A stretch of 64,000 nucleotides of DNA. Origin: Lepeophtheirus salmonis. Lineage: Eukaryota; Arthropoda; Copepoda; Siphonostomatoida; Caligidae. Positions 24,425-35,475 of this stretch are shown one piece after another; the first letter of the stretch is position 1; each line of letters opens with the position of its first letter. Both the position numbers and the translations under genes were made by a program. The notes below the pieces were generated by a model that was not told the origin of the DNA, made no database searches, and saw only the letters and a list, made by a program, of their open reading frames with translations. The stretch spans positions 4,712,001 through 4,776,000 of the forward strand of contig NC_052140.2 in NCBI RefSeq assembly GCF_016086655.4. The letters run 5' to 3'.

Positions 24425-24660
24425 ATTAAACAACTAAATGATAACGTTAGATCAACGTTATTTGAAAGTTCTTTTTAACAATTAGATAACGTTAATACAA
24501 CGCTTAGGACAACTTTCCCGCACAACCATATATTAACCATGGAGCAACTAAAATTAAGGTTTACACGACGTTCAGACAACTTAAGGTTTACGTTAATAGA
24601 ACGTTAAATCAATATCAATTAATCAATTAATATCAACTCTAAATTGTTGCTTGGGATACC
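24425..24660. repeat. AACGTT-rich repetitive stretch
   Basis: The palindrome aacgtt occurs at 24443, 24454, 24488 and 24600, set in loosely repeated phrases such as gataacgttaatacaac and aaggttta. There is no ORF. It could be the core of an unclassified repeat. Confidence 0.45.
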
Positions 24661-24963
24661 GTTGATATGGGTTTATTATTTTCATACTAAGAAATGCAGT
24701 TATTATCTGGTCGGAGCAGTGCATTCTAGTCGGGTTGAAGCCAAAAATATAGACAAATAACTCAGGACTAATTTTATCCTCTCACACGGCAAGTATCCCC
24801 CATCCCCCCTCTCTAGCCCATAGTCTTATATTAATGTCTCGAACAATAAATGATAATATTAAAAACAGGACCCACCTATCTGAAGAGGTCAACACTATAT
24901 AAAAACTAAGACCACTGTAGGTATATCAGAGATGGATTCACAGTTGTAGTCCAGTGTTTCTGC

Positions 24964-25332
24964 TCACGATATAATTGAAGCTGGGCCTTCCTTTGGTTTT
25001 CTGAAAGTTGAGGGTGCAGACGAGGCTTGTATGCCAAAGCATTCAAAGAGTGCCTCAGGTATCCACTTGGATATTGGATAGCCCTTTGAAGTCAATCTTG
25101 CTGCAAGTTTCCTTGTGGATTGCATCTTTTTGGTCAAAGATTTTGAAATCACTAGTTTGGGAACTTTGCTAATTTTTTTTCTTCCTTCATCGACCCTTCC
25201 GATTTGCAAGGGTTTGTCCATCTTTCCTTTTCTTACGCCAATTCTCAATGGACCTGAGAGGAATCTGTAACCTTTGATCCACCCTCTACCAATCCTACGG
25301 GCCCTGGTCTTCGAAGAGTGTTGTCCCACCAT
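24964..25332 (-). pseudogene. Tc1-like transposase N-terminal fragment
   Basis: A 122-codon uninterrupted frame. Residues ~52-90 (KVPKLVISKSLTKKMQSTRK then LAARLTSKGYPISK) match the second helix-turn-helix of Tc1-like transposases, and the KxxG patch after it fits. The catalytic domain is absent downstream. A probable terminus, ttggacatactgtatata, lies at 25538-25555 on the upstream side, so the element kept its left end and first ~370 coding bases. Intact length may be chance; no host role is indicated. Confidence 0.6.
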
Positions 25333-25574
25333 ATCGGATTTTGAATTTCAACTAACATCTGGTAGTGTTTTCTGAGCCCTTTTATACTGATGTATGATGC
25401 CATCATCGAAAATTATTGCATCAGAAAAATTCAATATTGCCTAATGATTGTATCAGCCAAATTTAATTTTCTTCCGACCAAAACTAATTTTTTTTTTTTA
25501 AACTATAAAACGGATATTTTTAATACCACCATCAATTTTTGGACATACTGTATATAACGTCATAAATCATTGAT

Positions 25575-25684
25575 ATGTAAAATCAATCTAGACCGATTCT
25601 TTAAAGGACCGAATTAATTCAGTGCAACTGAAATCATGACGGCCTTTGACCGGTTTAGGATTTACAGACCAAAACACAACACTA
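25575..25684. repeat. One end of the tagtgttgtg MITE family
   Basis: Ends cacaacacta at 25675-25684, identical to the right terminus of the MITE at 26981-27189. It has the same kind of accg/ccggt-rich interior. No left terminus is seen. Confidence 0.5.
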
Positions 25685-26980
25685 GTGTATATATACCTTC
25701 AACTCATTAAAAAGATTACAATGAGTAAAGGGCATGGGAATTGTTTTTAAAAAAATATTTTTTTATTTATGTAACTCCATATATTTCTAAGGGGATTTGT
25801 TGAAAAATACATGGAAAAGAAATAAATAAATTTTTTTTAAATTTATTTGATGCTAAAATCCAATTAGTTTATTTTCTAATATTTTATTAATACCCTACTA
25901 TCATTTCCTCCACTCTGAACTAATATACAATAAAATCCCTTTCCTCCAAACATATTAAAACAATTTTTCAAATAAATTTTTAGTGATGTGCCACGAGCAA
26001 ACCTAGTCCATTGCTACTCGAGTTTTATCAAGTAAACAAAACAAAAAAAATAACTCGGCTTGTCTGACTAAAAGGCGTAGCTCGTCAAAACTTGGGATTC
26101 CCCATTTTTCTTTTCGAGTCCATTATATGTGTAAAGAAAACACTAAGTTTTTATATTAGAAAAGAAAAAACGATTGATTAGAGAGCTCTCGTTTCTTTTT
26201 TGTTCATTATTTAATACCGTTGGGATGTTAATATCTCCCTCTAAAAGAAGAATTATCACCTATTTTTGGTGTAAGTTGTTTTAAAAATGCATTCGAAAGT
26301 AAAAATAAAAGGTTTTAATTAAATTTAAGATATTTTCTATACACTAATTGGTTATTCCATGTCAAATCAATGAAAATAAATATCATCCGACCCCATCAGA
26401 TTTGGTTGATTTTTGGCACACAAGCTCAAATGCATAAGTAAATTAAGTGTGCCAAATGTCAGTACATAATTCTCAGTCATTTCTGAGATACAGATCCAAA
26501 TTTTCAACGTCACTTTAATGTCTTTTTCTTTATTAATCCTACTTTTTCTTGTATATTTTTTTATCCAAACGAGCTGATATCTTGAAATTAGGTAATTAAC
26601 TATTTTGAAGTGTGAGGATTCCAAAAATGAAATTTAAAATTAGAATATTTAAATTTCTTATGACTCCAAAGCTCCAAAGGTGGGATCTCAAAGTTAGGTT
26701 ACTTTTCTCCGGAAATTTGATCAATTTTAATTACGTTTTTATATTACTTATTTTATGATTTATATAGACTGAAAAAAGTAAATTGAACTTGAGTAACTTA
26801 CAATATTGTTTAGAAGTTAACAAATTAAAATAAATATATATGAGTAGTTTATTGCTTGTTTATAAAGATGGACGACATAACTTTAAAATAGTTTGTTAAT
26901 TCTTTTTGAGACTTAGAACTGTCGCCTTTCGCTGTTGTTGCTGCTGTTATCACAACCTTTTTAGAGGTTATTATTGTAAG
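25685..26980. other. Repeat-rich intergenic stretch
   Basis: No gene is supported. Around 26176-26290 is a copy of a dispersed repeat with ccctctaaaagaagaattat, also near 30055. An 85-codon minus ORF at 26624-26367 has no family motif. Confidence 0.4.
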
Positions 26981-27189
26981 TAGTGTTGTGTCAGTCCTGA
27001 TTTATTTGCTCCAGTCCAGTCTTTCGGACTGTTATTACTATAACTGATATAAATATAGTTGTGTGAAGTCTTCTAAGACCAAATTTTATCCGTTTTAGGA
27101 CTTATACACAGGATTGAATTGTACCAGACCGAAACTCAACTGGACAGTACTGCAGTCTTCTGTCTTAAATAAGAATCAACACAACACTA
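26981..27189. mobile_element. 209 bp MITE with perfect 10 bp terminal inverted repeats
   Basis: Starts tagtgttgtg (26981-26990) and ends cacaacacta (27180-27189), an exact inverted pair. Its interior repeats cagtcc/ggact phrases on both strands (ccagtccagtctttcggact; the right half has tggacagtactgcagtc), giving a fold-back interior. There is no coding capacity. A related end is at 25675-25684. Confidence 0.7.
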
Positions 27190-27340
27190 ATTGTAAGTCC
27201 TTGTTGGACTCAAAGTAGAAATGATGATCAACATTGGTGTAATTCTTTCTTATGTACATGTTTAATTCCTTCTTTGCCTCCTACCTCGTCACAGCTGATT
27301 GTAGCTGATATAATGGAACGTCATGACAGCGAAATTACTC
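27185..27340 (+). repeat. Dispersed repeat family, copy 1
   Basis: Contains two linked phrases found in the same order elsewhere: ttgttggactcaaagtagaa, then ~110 bp later gatataatggaacgtcatga followed by cagc. Other ordered copies are at 33541-33960, 38480-38660, 38741-39110 and, permuted, 59218-59480. Confidence 0.65.
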
Positions 27341-27470
27341 TTCTTCAGAACCAAATCCCTAATATAAGAGTTATGTCCCGAGATTTCAGCGCCCCCTTGT
27401 GACAGATATCAAATGGCACAAAAAGAACTTAATACGATAAATGAATTTGTAAAAAATAATTTTATTGAGC

Positions 27471-28610
27471 TTAATTATTATGAAAAAAATGGATTAATTT
27501 CTTTAAATTACTTAATTTCGCATTCATATATTCATTCGCCTTCCGAAAGTAGAATAAGCTTTTGTTTGATAATTGCAGTTTGCATTCATCAACGTATGTG
27601 CATTCTTTTACTAACATACTTAGACAAAGTAAAAAATAAAATTTTATGATATTTATAGACAACTTAATTAATGGAACCGCTACTTTAGTTGGCATTTTTT
27701 TGAATTGATTTACATAAGATTTGAATAAACCCTCTATTTTTGCAAATTGATCCAAACAGTTCTTGGCGCAATAGGTTAATTGGAAAACATATAGTTCCTC
27801 AATCAATCATAACTGAAGAAAAATTATCAATGGTTTTATTAGACCAAAGGCGGATTTTGGCATGTGAAGACTTGCAACTTAAAATTTTTATATATTTTGA
27901 ATTAAATACCGAAGAGAAGCGCATTTTTAAAGACTTAACCTTTGATTTTGCGTCCCAAATTTTCTCCTTCAACTTCTTCTTTAATTCTGCTTCATAGACT
28001 CCAAGTTGGTATTTATTTCCTTTAGATGTTTTACCTCAGGAGAAATATCTGTAATACAACATACAATTATTCTTTTCTAACGATAAAGTAACTCATGCAA
28101 AAAAAAAAAATATATATATATCATAATAAGAAGTTTCATCTTCTATTGTTGATGAAATAATATTCATGTCCACTAAATCTATTTCTCTATTTTCGGATGT
28201 AGTAGGTTACAAATAAGGAGTAAAGGATGTATGATCATAAAATAGGGGAGATCTTTTTTTAACTGAAATTCGAAATAAAAAGTTTGCTTGAGATTTGCTT
28301 AATTATTAAATTTTCTTAGCATCAACATTGTTTTCTCGAATAAAATGGGTTTGTTGGAGTTTTTGGCAAGCCTTGGAACTTTAGGTTTTATATGTTTAAA
28401 CAATGTTGGAATGGCTTCAGAGTTGGAATTCCTTATTTCTTCAAAATGCTTAGAGCACAATCGATAATTATATTATGGTTTCCAAAGATTTCATTTCATT
28501 TTTAGGACCCATTGCCTTCCAAGGAATTTGTCCCTTGGAAATGAAAAAAAGTGGCATCCTCTCAGCTCAAGATCGATTCTTGTAATCTATGGCGCACGAC
28601 AAGAGGGCAT
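27471..28610 (-). pseudogene. Broken THAP-domain gene (P-element-like?)
   Basis: From 28610 downwards the minus strand reads MPSCRAP, a stop, then GCHFFSFPRDKFLGRQWVLK (to ~28490): the C-terminal part of a THAP zinc finger first half, with the FP and W landmarks. After a frameshift comes YRLCSKHFEE and EAIPTLFKH (28470-28390), the C-x-x-H and AVPTxF landmarks that close a THAP domain. Further down (28057-27840) is a Lys/Leu coiled coil (KKKLKEKI, KSKVKSLKMRF), as usual after THAP domains, and then a 111-codon frame 27806-27471 without a clear match. Stops and frameshifts show it is dead. Placement of THAP then coiled coil suggests a P-element/THAP9-type transposase, but I see no catalytic block. 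Confidence 0.6.
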
Positions 28611-29394
28611 ACTTGGGGCATTTTAACAAAATATATCGCTTTTGTAGAGTTCTTCATCTAAAATTTAGTATTAAATTTTGAAGGTTATGGGCCGTGAATC
28701 AAACACATGAGGAAGTCAGTTATCGTCAAAGCGGATAGCCTGGTGACGTAACTCTACTTATTGTGCTCTGTTCAGTACATTCTTCAAATTTTCAGAGTTA
28801 CCATGTTTATTTTCAGTTACTTTTTTATAGCATGCCCAAAATATATAAAGTTTTCATTACTAATTATACCTTCAATGTTTCGAAAATCAAATAGATTTTT
28901 TATCCTTGTCTATCTCGATATTTTCCATGATTTTGTCGACATTTTTGACGACAGGCCTACCAGCGCGTGGTGTATCATTCATTGCCACTACACTAGAACT
29001 AAATTGCTCAAACACTGTTTCGCAACACGATCAAAAAGAGTATTGACCATAGCTATATTACAAATTTTCTTGATCGTTTTTCTCTTACAGGTAGTAAAAA
29101 TGTAAAATATGGCGAATTCCTTTCTTTGAGATTTCCATACTCGATGCACGATAATTCACTTCTTCAAGCGCAATACTGCCGCAAAAGAATTTGCTGTATA
29201 CACTTACATCTTTACAATACCTTATCGTATGATGTGATGTGGCAAATAATGAAAAGGTATATTTATTTAAAAAAGAGCGTGGTAAATACAAAATTATTTT
29301 TTCCCCAATCTATTATATGAATTTAAATATATTTATAATAATTTATCTGTACTTATGCTACTTTATCGCAGTAATTCATTTTCACGCCCCAAAA
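28611..29394. other. Intergenic; partial dispersed-repeat copy
   Basis: Near 28770-28845 is cattcttcaaattttcagag followed by ttaccatg, the end phrase of the dispersed repeat family seen at 33900 and 59265. The 114-codon ORF 28761-29105 overlaps this repeat and has no family motif, so it is not called. Confidence 0.45.
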
Positions 29395-29480
29395 TCCTAT
29401 TACAGGCAGCTGACATTAACAATGGTCTTAATTCGGTAGTAGGATTTATTTCGCACCCGTATTCTCCTCGCGTTCTTACA
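29395..29480 (+). repeat. Dispersed repeat, second module
   Basis: Carries cagctgacattaacaatggt then cttctcctcgcgttcttac-like text. The same module occurs at 30240-30320 and 34530-34620, and reversed near 34680 and 37890 (cgtgcaaggagaagg). Confidence 0.55.
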
Positions 29481-29999
29481 CGAGTCCCATTTCTAATCAT
29501 TACTTATTAGAACAGGGAAACACAATTTTTAAATGACATGCTTTCAATAATCCTTTCAAAAAATATGATTTTTGGTTGACGAGTTTGTTAGAAAGGAAAA
29601 TGACAGAAATTCAGTATTCAGGGGAGCAATACGTATTCTGGCGAGTAATGAGTATAACTCGTAATTCTTTGAGTTTTATTTTTAGCAACTAGAAAATAAT
29701 TGAGTAGCAAACTTCAGGTCGTGGCATATCACTTATATTATCCACGCTAAATAAATACTCAGAGATTTAAAAAATATAAAATTCTTAATACTTTCTACCT
29801 GAACATAATTTTATATTTACGAAAGCTGTTATCATTATTCTTTTATTTTTGAAGAGAAAACAATAAATATAAAAAAATCATCAGTGAGTGGAAGACACTG
29901 AAAGTAACACTGGAGATTTGTTGTAGAGTTATAAGTAAAGTATGTTTGTAAAGTTGGTATACTAAGTATAGCGATTAAAAAAGTAAAAATGTTCGATGC

Positions 30000-30530
30000 G
30001 TGTGATCTTTCTTCTATTTTGTTCATTATTGAAAAAGTCGTGGGGTGTTTAGAACTCCCTCTAAAAGAAGAATTATCGACAATTTTGGTTATAAATTGAT
30101 TTAGAATGCATAATAAAACAAATAAATATAATTATAATATTTCCCCTGCACTCCTTTTACATAAATGTAGAAGGTTCTCCTCTTTTTAAAAGTAATTCAT
30201 TTTTTCTCCCTCCTCCCCTGGCAGAAAAAATGATCATACAACATGTAGCTGATATTAATAATGGCCTTGATTTAGGAAAACTATATCTCTTGTTCCCGCC
30301 TTCTCCTTGCGTTCTTACAAAAAAAAAAAATTACAGCTCGAGTTATAAGCTAACATATTTCCTTATTGTACATGGAGTAGAATTGAAAATCAATCGACAT
30401 TGGAGTATTAATTAATCTAATGAAACGTCATGACAGCTAAACTGCTCTCCTACCAAACACTTTTCAAATTGTCAGTGTGACCACGTTAATTTTTGGTTTC
30501 TTTTTTTTTATCATACCAGTATTTAATGTT
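30000..30530 (+). repeat. Dispersed repeat modules in series
   Basis: Three modules follow each other: ccctctaaaagaagaattat (~30057), the gctgatattaataatggcct module (30246-30320), and aatgaaacgtcatgacagct with attgtcagtgtgaccacg (30418-30490). The same order is seen from 34360 backwards only in part, so the full element may be longer than any one copy here. Confidence 0.55.
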
Positions 30531-31884
30531 ATTTGAATCTCTGCAAATACTGTCGAAAAATATGGTAAAGCCTTTCTCAAATCGGGATAGTTATGGAATC
30601 AACTAAAAGTAAAGATTTTTTATCAAACTCAATTCAACATATGATCACAGTTTGCATAGCTCATCAAGAGCTCAAGTCTCGAGTCAAAGTCGAGTTGCAA
30701 GTCTAGGAATCAATTAAGAAAGTGTAAGTTAATCATACTTAAAGGCAAGTTTTCACATCAATCAGGTTTGTATATGTAAGTTGGACGTATTTTAAAAAAG
30801 AACTTGGTATATTATAATCTTCAAACCTCAACAATTATCCCTTTCAAAATCAAGAGATAGTATATTCAAAGTTTTTTCTTTCGTTTTAGAGCCACGAAGA
30901 AAGTAATTGTCAGGGTTCCTGTTTTTTTTAACATAACGGCATACTTGTACGGAAGGTTCACGGCACTTTTTTCACTCCCGTAAAATTTCACCTCCCTCTT
31001 TTCATCCCAAAGCATGTTTATACCGAACTAAGTTCATCCCAAGGAATATTCATCACGAGGATTATCCTTGTAATGAACTTCAAAATTTATATAAGAACCT
31101 TTGCATTGCGAAACGCTCTATTTAAACAAGTGGTTACGATATGATCTGAAGATAAATTAATGAAGGGATAATTAATAAAGATTATGCAAACGTAAAAGTT
31201 TTAATATAGTTTCAGTTAATAATTAATAATATGCCTTTATTGATGGATAATTAAAATCTTTATGCATACTTATTATTCTAATAATAAAGTTTATAAATTC
31301 AATTAATGCAAGTCATTCTTTTTGTAAAAAGATTACGTGTAAAGCATATAATTAATTGCCTTAATATTAATGAAGGTAGGTAAATATGAAGAAAAAAAAA
31401 AATTGTCTTGCACGTTCATGTGACAGGTGTATATTCCTTATAGACATAACTAGATTGATCAGTTTTAATTAGGATTCGAAAAGAGGACACAATATTTTGA
31501 AGAAATTTGAAATTTGTGAGTATTTCCTTCATCTTATAGCTGATCGCAGCTGATCTAATACAACGTCATGAGAACTATACATAATTCATCATTATTACTG
31601 TCACCCCAAATTTCTAATATTTTTTGTAAAAGACAGAAGATGTTGTCGAACTATTAATAAATTTGTCAAAAAGAATGAAATCATTTCGTCAGACTGCTCA
31701 GTATTTTAGACAAAATATTATGTCATCCATTTTTTTTTTTGTGTGTCAAATGTTGTTTAAAACAAAAAAGTCATTGAAATTTATCCTGAAAAAAAAAAGT
31801 TCCCTCTATAAAATTACTGACCTTATCAACCTCAAAGAAAAACCTTCTGATGGGCCTCACCATACATGGGCTGGTTTTAAAATA
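30531..31884. other. AT-rich intergenic stretch
   Basis: No gene is supported. A fragment of the dispersed repeat (gctgatctaatacaacgtca) is at 31550-31570. The 137-codon ORF at 31663-32076 owes most of its length to the minisatellite that follows. Confidence 0.45.
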
Positions 31885-32125
31885 TTTGCGATCCGATCCG
31901 ATATTTCGGTATTATACGATATCCAGATACAATCCGATATTCCAATAATATTTGCCAATCCAATAATATCCGATATTCCAATAATATCTGATATTCTAAT
32001 AATATCCTATATTCCCGTACTATCCGATATTCCTATACCATCAGATATACCGATATTATCCGATATTCCGATATAATGTTATTCCAGTACTATCCAATCT
32101 TTCGATACGATCTGATATTCCGATA
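31885..32125. repeat. Minisatellite of atccgatattccaataat type
   Basis: About 13 degenerate tandem copies of an ~18 bp unit (variants of atccgatattccaataat). Read forward in one frame it gives SDIPI-type pentamer/hexamer repeats; this is a by-product, since the unit is a multiple of three. Confidence 0.8.
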
Positions 32126-32437
32126 TTTTACAAATTGTTAGAATAATTTGTCTTTGTTTTTTTACACAATTTTTTAGGGTTCGTTTGCCAAAAGATTCAT
32201 ATCCTATGGATATTATATTCTTAAAAAATCATAACTTCATATATATCTTTCAATGACAAGATCTTAAAATGAGATCTGGAATCTGATTGGCCATTTTTTA
32301 ATTGTAATCTTTTGCGAATATGTTGCTTGTTCATCTTGTTGGTTAATGCTTTAATTTATCGAAAAGGCTGACTCGGGAGAGGCAAATTTATTTGAATAAA
32401 ATATATTTGGGCTATAAAGTGTCCTTCATCATGTACG
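32126..32437. other. Intergenic, nothing recognised
   Basis: AT-rich, no ORF or repeat copy that I can support. Confidence 0.4.
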
Positions 32438-32560
32438 TAGGAACGCAAAGTTACTGTCAGCCAGTACTGGGACGCCATAAAAGAATGCAGTGGGTGTCAG
32501 GCCTTCCACCGCCGCCTGGAAGCCATCATTGACGCTAAGACAGCAACATTAATGATTAAG
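32438..32560 (+). pseudogene. mariner-type transposase, last ~40 codons only
   Basis: One frame reads QYWDAIKECSGCQAFHRRLE and then AIIDAKTATL, clearly related to the end of the copy at 23760-24121 (KAFHRRxExVIAAEGGHIE). Nothing of the catalytic core is present. The EGGHIE terminus has decayed. Confidence 0.6.
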
Positions 32561-33540
32561 AAAGCGCAGACACACATCTATTTATAGTATTACTTTTTTT
32601 GAAATTATTTTGTTAATTAATAAATTATATCTTGTTGAAGTTTAAAATTAAAAAATTTCCGATTTTAATGGACCACTCTGTAATTGCAATTTAGCTCCTG
32701 ATCTTTGATTTGTGCGATTTAAGAAAATTAATTAATTGTTTTTAACATATTTTTAATATATAAAAATTTTTAAATTAATTTTCATAATTTGAACTTTGCA
32801 AAATTCTTTGAACGCAAATAATTCCACGGATAAGTATGCTAAAAAGTTAAAATTGATACATTTAGATTTAGTGTTATGCAAAAATTATAAATTGGTGTTT
32901 TGCTCAAATTGTGTACTTGGAATTAGATTTATCCAGAAAACAACAACATTTTTAATACCTTTACAAAATTGCAAATAACTAATTACCAAATTAAATAATA
33001 ATCTACAACTACGTATATTAAATAAGATATGTTGACAATTAAATTTTGCACATTTTGTTTTTGAATTCAATAAATTTCCCTTTAAAATCTAGTAATGAAA
33101 AGTTATTTAAAGATAAAAAAATATATAATTCACATGGAATTAAAATCATGATGTTCGGTATATGGACAATGGGGGACGTACCCTACCTAATAAGGTTTTC
33201 AAGACTACGTAAAATAAAACTTAAAATTATGAAAAAAATAACATTTTCTGATCTATAAAAGTTATTTTATTTCCTTTTACAAAAAGGAGGTAATGTTGTC
33301 GCACCGCCGATAAATAGAATTTTTTACTAAATATTTAAATGTTTGAACGGTACTCGGCAAAAACAAATTTCCAAAGCATTTTCTAAATAGTATTTTGTGG
33401 GAGAATATTCCTACTTTTGTATTGTTTGGTCTGTATTTGTAGTACAGAAGTACACAAAAACGACAAAGGGATTTCAATTGTCAGTTCGACATACATACTA
33501 TAGTAAGGATGTAGTAGATTAATATATCGTACAATCAATG
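32561..33540. other. AT-rich intergenic stretch
   Basis: Several 60-70 codon ORFs on both strands have no motif; nothing else recognised. Confidence 0.4.
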
Positions 33541-33960
33541 AACAGTGATGAAAATCCGGTGTATTTTGTAGCTGACCCGTTTTTTGGAATTGGTAATCTG
33601 AAGAAAAAAAAATATTTTGCTTAGCAGTTGTCTTTAATATTTCATTCCTGAGTAGTTATAATAGATTCAATTATATTCCAAATCTGATTGAACATTCGGG
33701 TGTGCTCTTAAAAGACGGGGAATAACCATGAGGATTTGTTGCAATGTTATAATTGTAAGTTCTTTTTGGACTCGGGGTAAAATTGGGGATGGACGTTGGA
33801 GTAAAGGTCCATATTTATGTCCTTTTCTCCTTCTTCTCTTGTCACAGCTGAACTAATGAAACGTCAAAATCATTATTCTTTCTCTCCTCCAAAACAATCT
33901 TCAAATTGTCAGGGTTACCATGTTGATTTTTGGTTTCTATTTTTTAACATGCCCATTCTA
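33541..33960 (+). repeat. Dispersed repeat family, fullest copy
   Basis: Three ordered phrases: gtagctgacccgttttttgg (33571), gaggatttgttgcaatgtta (33732), and taatgaaacgtcaaaatcat then ttcaaattgtcagggttacc (33853-33920). The same order and spacing occur at 38741-39110, giving a unit of ~400-450 bp. No ORF is shared between copies. Confidence 0.7.
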
Positions 33961-34048
33961 CACTAGATTTTCATCATTATCAATTAATATCAAATATGAC
34001 AAATGGTAGAAACAAAGATACAGATGTTTACGAGCGAATATTGCCTTA

Positions 34049-34192
34049 TAGCCAAGAATTCTAACTAATCAATTAAACAATATTATATATTTAGGGTTTC
34101 TATATCGAGCTTCCTCGTTGGAATGGGGTAAATAGCCTAGTGAGGTGTTAAAGGAACTCCGTGGACTAAGAAGATTTCTGGCGTATTCTACC
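34049..34192 (+). repeat. Left copy of ~150 bp inverted repeat pair
   Basis: Inverted match to 37575-37745. Shared blocks include tatatttagggtttctatat, cgagcttcctcgtt and ctccgtggactaagaagatt. By eye the two are well over 80% alike outside one gap. Together they bracket ~3.4 kb. Confidence 0.75.
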
Positions 34193-34329
34193 TTGTGGTA
34201 CAAGTGCCACAATATACGAATTTTTATTAAGATAAAAACTGATCGAGAGTTGGTGATGGGATGTGATTCAAGATTAATTTTACCTATAAATATAGTTGAT
34301 ATGTTTTTAATGAAAAAGCTAAGTTTAGA

Positions 34330-34750
34330 AATTAGAAAAGGATAAACGGTCGTCGTGGCGTTTACTTCTCCCTCTGAATTAAGTATTCTCGCCTATCTAT
34401 AGTTTATTTTTTTATTCATAATAAAATCTATATGTAGGAATTTAAAATGTAACTACATATAATACTTTCACTAACACCATGTTAAATGTAGAACTAGAAG
34501 GTTATAGTAGTAATTCATTTTTCCCTTCAAAATCAAATAACAGGATCTTAACAAGGATCTTAATTCAGTAGTACCATATGTCTTGGTCCCTCCTTCTCTT
34601 CGCGCTCTTTCTTCCGGTAAAAACATGTCAACTCTACCTATACGTGTAAACATATGCACAATGGCCGTAAAGTTGATAATATTGTAGAGAAAAACGCGTG
34701 CAAGGAGAAGGGGAAAAAAATACATATGGTATCATTGTTTAAAATACTGA
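34330..34750. repeat. Dispersed repeat modules
   Basis: Contains the ttaacaaggatcttaattca / cttctcttcgcgctcttt module forward (34540-34610) and the same module reversed (aacgcgtgcaaggagaagg, 34691-34709), so two copies lie head to head. Confidence 0.5.
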
Positions 34751-34844
34751 TGTGATTATCATATGCCTGCTTTATTATGATTTTTGAGGGTATAACGAAA
34801 GTATTTATTAGAAAAATGTTTAATGAAGATATACTTATATATAC

Positions 34845-35475
34845 ATTATATTTCAACAAATGCGATATACCCATGGTTGAATTATATGAAAAATATTTAC
34901 AAATTGCATGTTTGCAGTTAAATTTGTAATTCCAAAAAAATAATTTTAAAATTGGCCAACCGGTTAGCGAGATATGACCCTTTTTAAGATCTTTAACACT
35001 AAGTGGCGCTCACATATTGAAAAAAATTTAATCACTAATTTTTGAGGTCATACTTATGATAAAAATATAATTTTGGTATCAAATTTGATGTTTTTAGGGG
35101 TGAGGAGCTTAAATTTGATGGTAAAATCGGTATAAAACTAAGGGAAAGCAATGTTTTTATGTTTCGAGAGGTATATCTTTGGGCCCAATTTGAAGATGAA
35201 GGATTGTACTAATTTTGAAAAAATATACAATTTTGATTTCATCAAGAGTTCCATATTCCATTAAAATGTATTTATGTTCGTTACTTCCTTCAACTTAAAC
35301 AGCTAGTGGTTAAGATTTTAAAAAGGGCCATATATCTCGCTAACCAGTTGACCGATTTTAAAATTATTTTTTTAAGTGATCATATTTAATGATACTCTAT
35401 GCAACAGTGTAGTTAAAATAAATTTTCATCGTAGTGGGTATAAAATTGTTTGAAAATTTGTTGAAATATAATGGA
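34845..35475. mobile_element. Foldback element, ~630 bp, ~130 bp arms
   Basis: Left arm starts attatatttcaacaaatgcg and contains ttggccaaccggttagcgag (34952). The right arm, reversed, contains the matching ggtcaactggttagcgagat and ends ttccattatatttcaacaaa. No ORF. A third, unpaired end of the same family is at 20918-21060. Confidence 0.75.

Noticed and set aside
28761..29105. 114-codon plus ORF with hydrophobic stretches
   Set aside because: Its start overlaps a copy of the dispersed repeat family and its hydrophobicity follows from T-rich codons.
31663..32076. 137-codon ORF as a repeat protein
   Set aside because: Most of it is the 18 bp minisatellite read in frame; the rest has no motif or conserved context.
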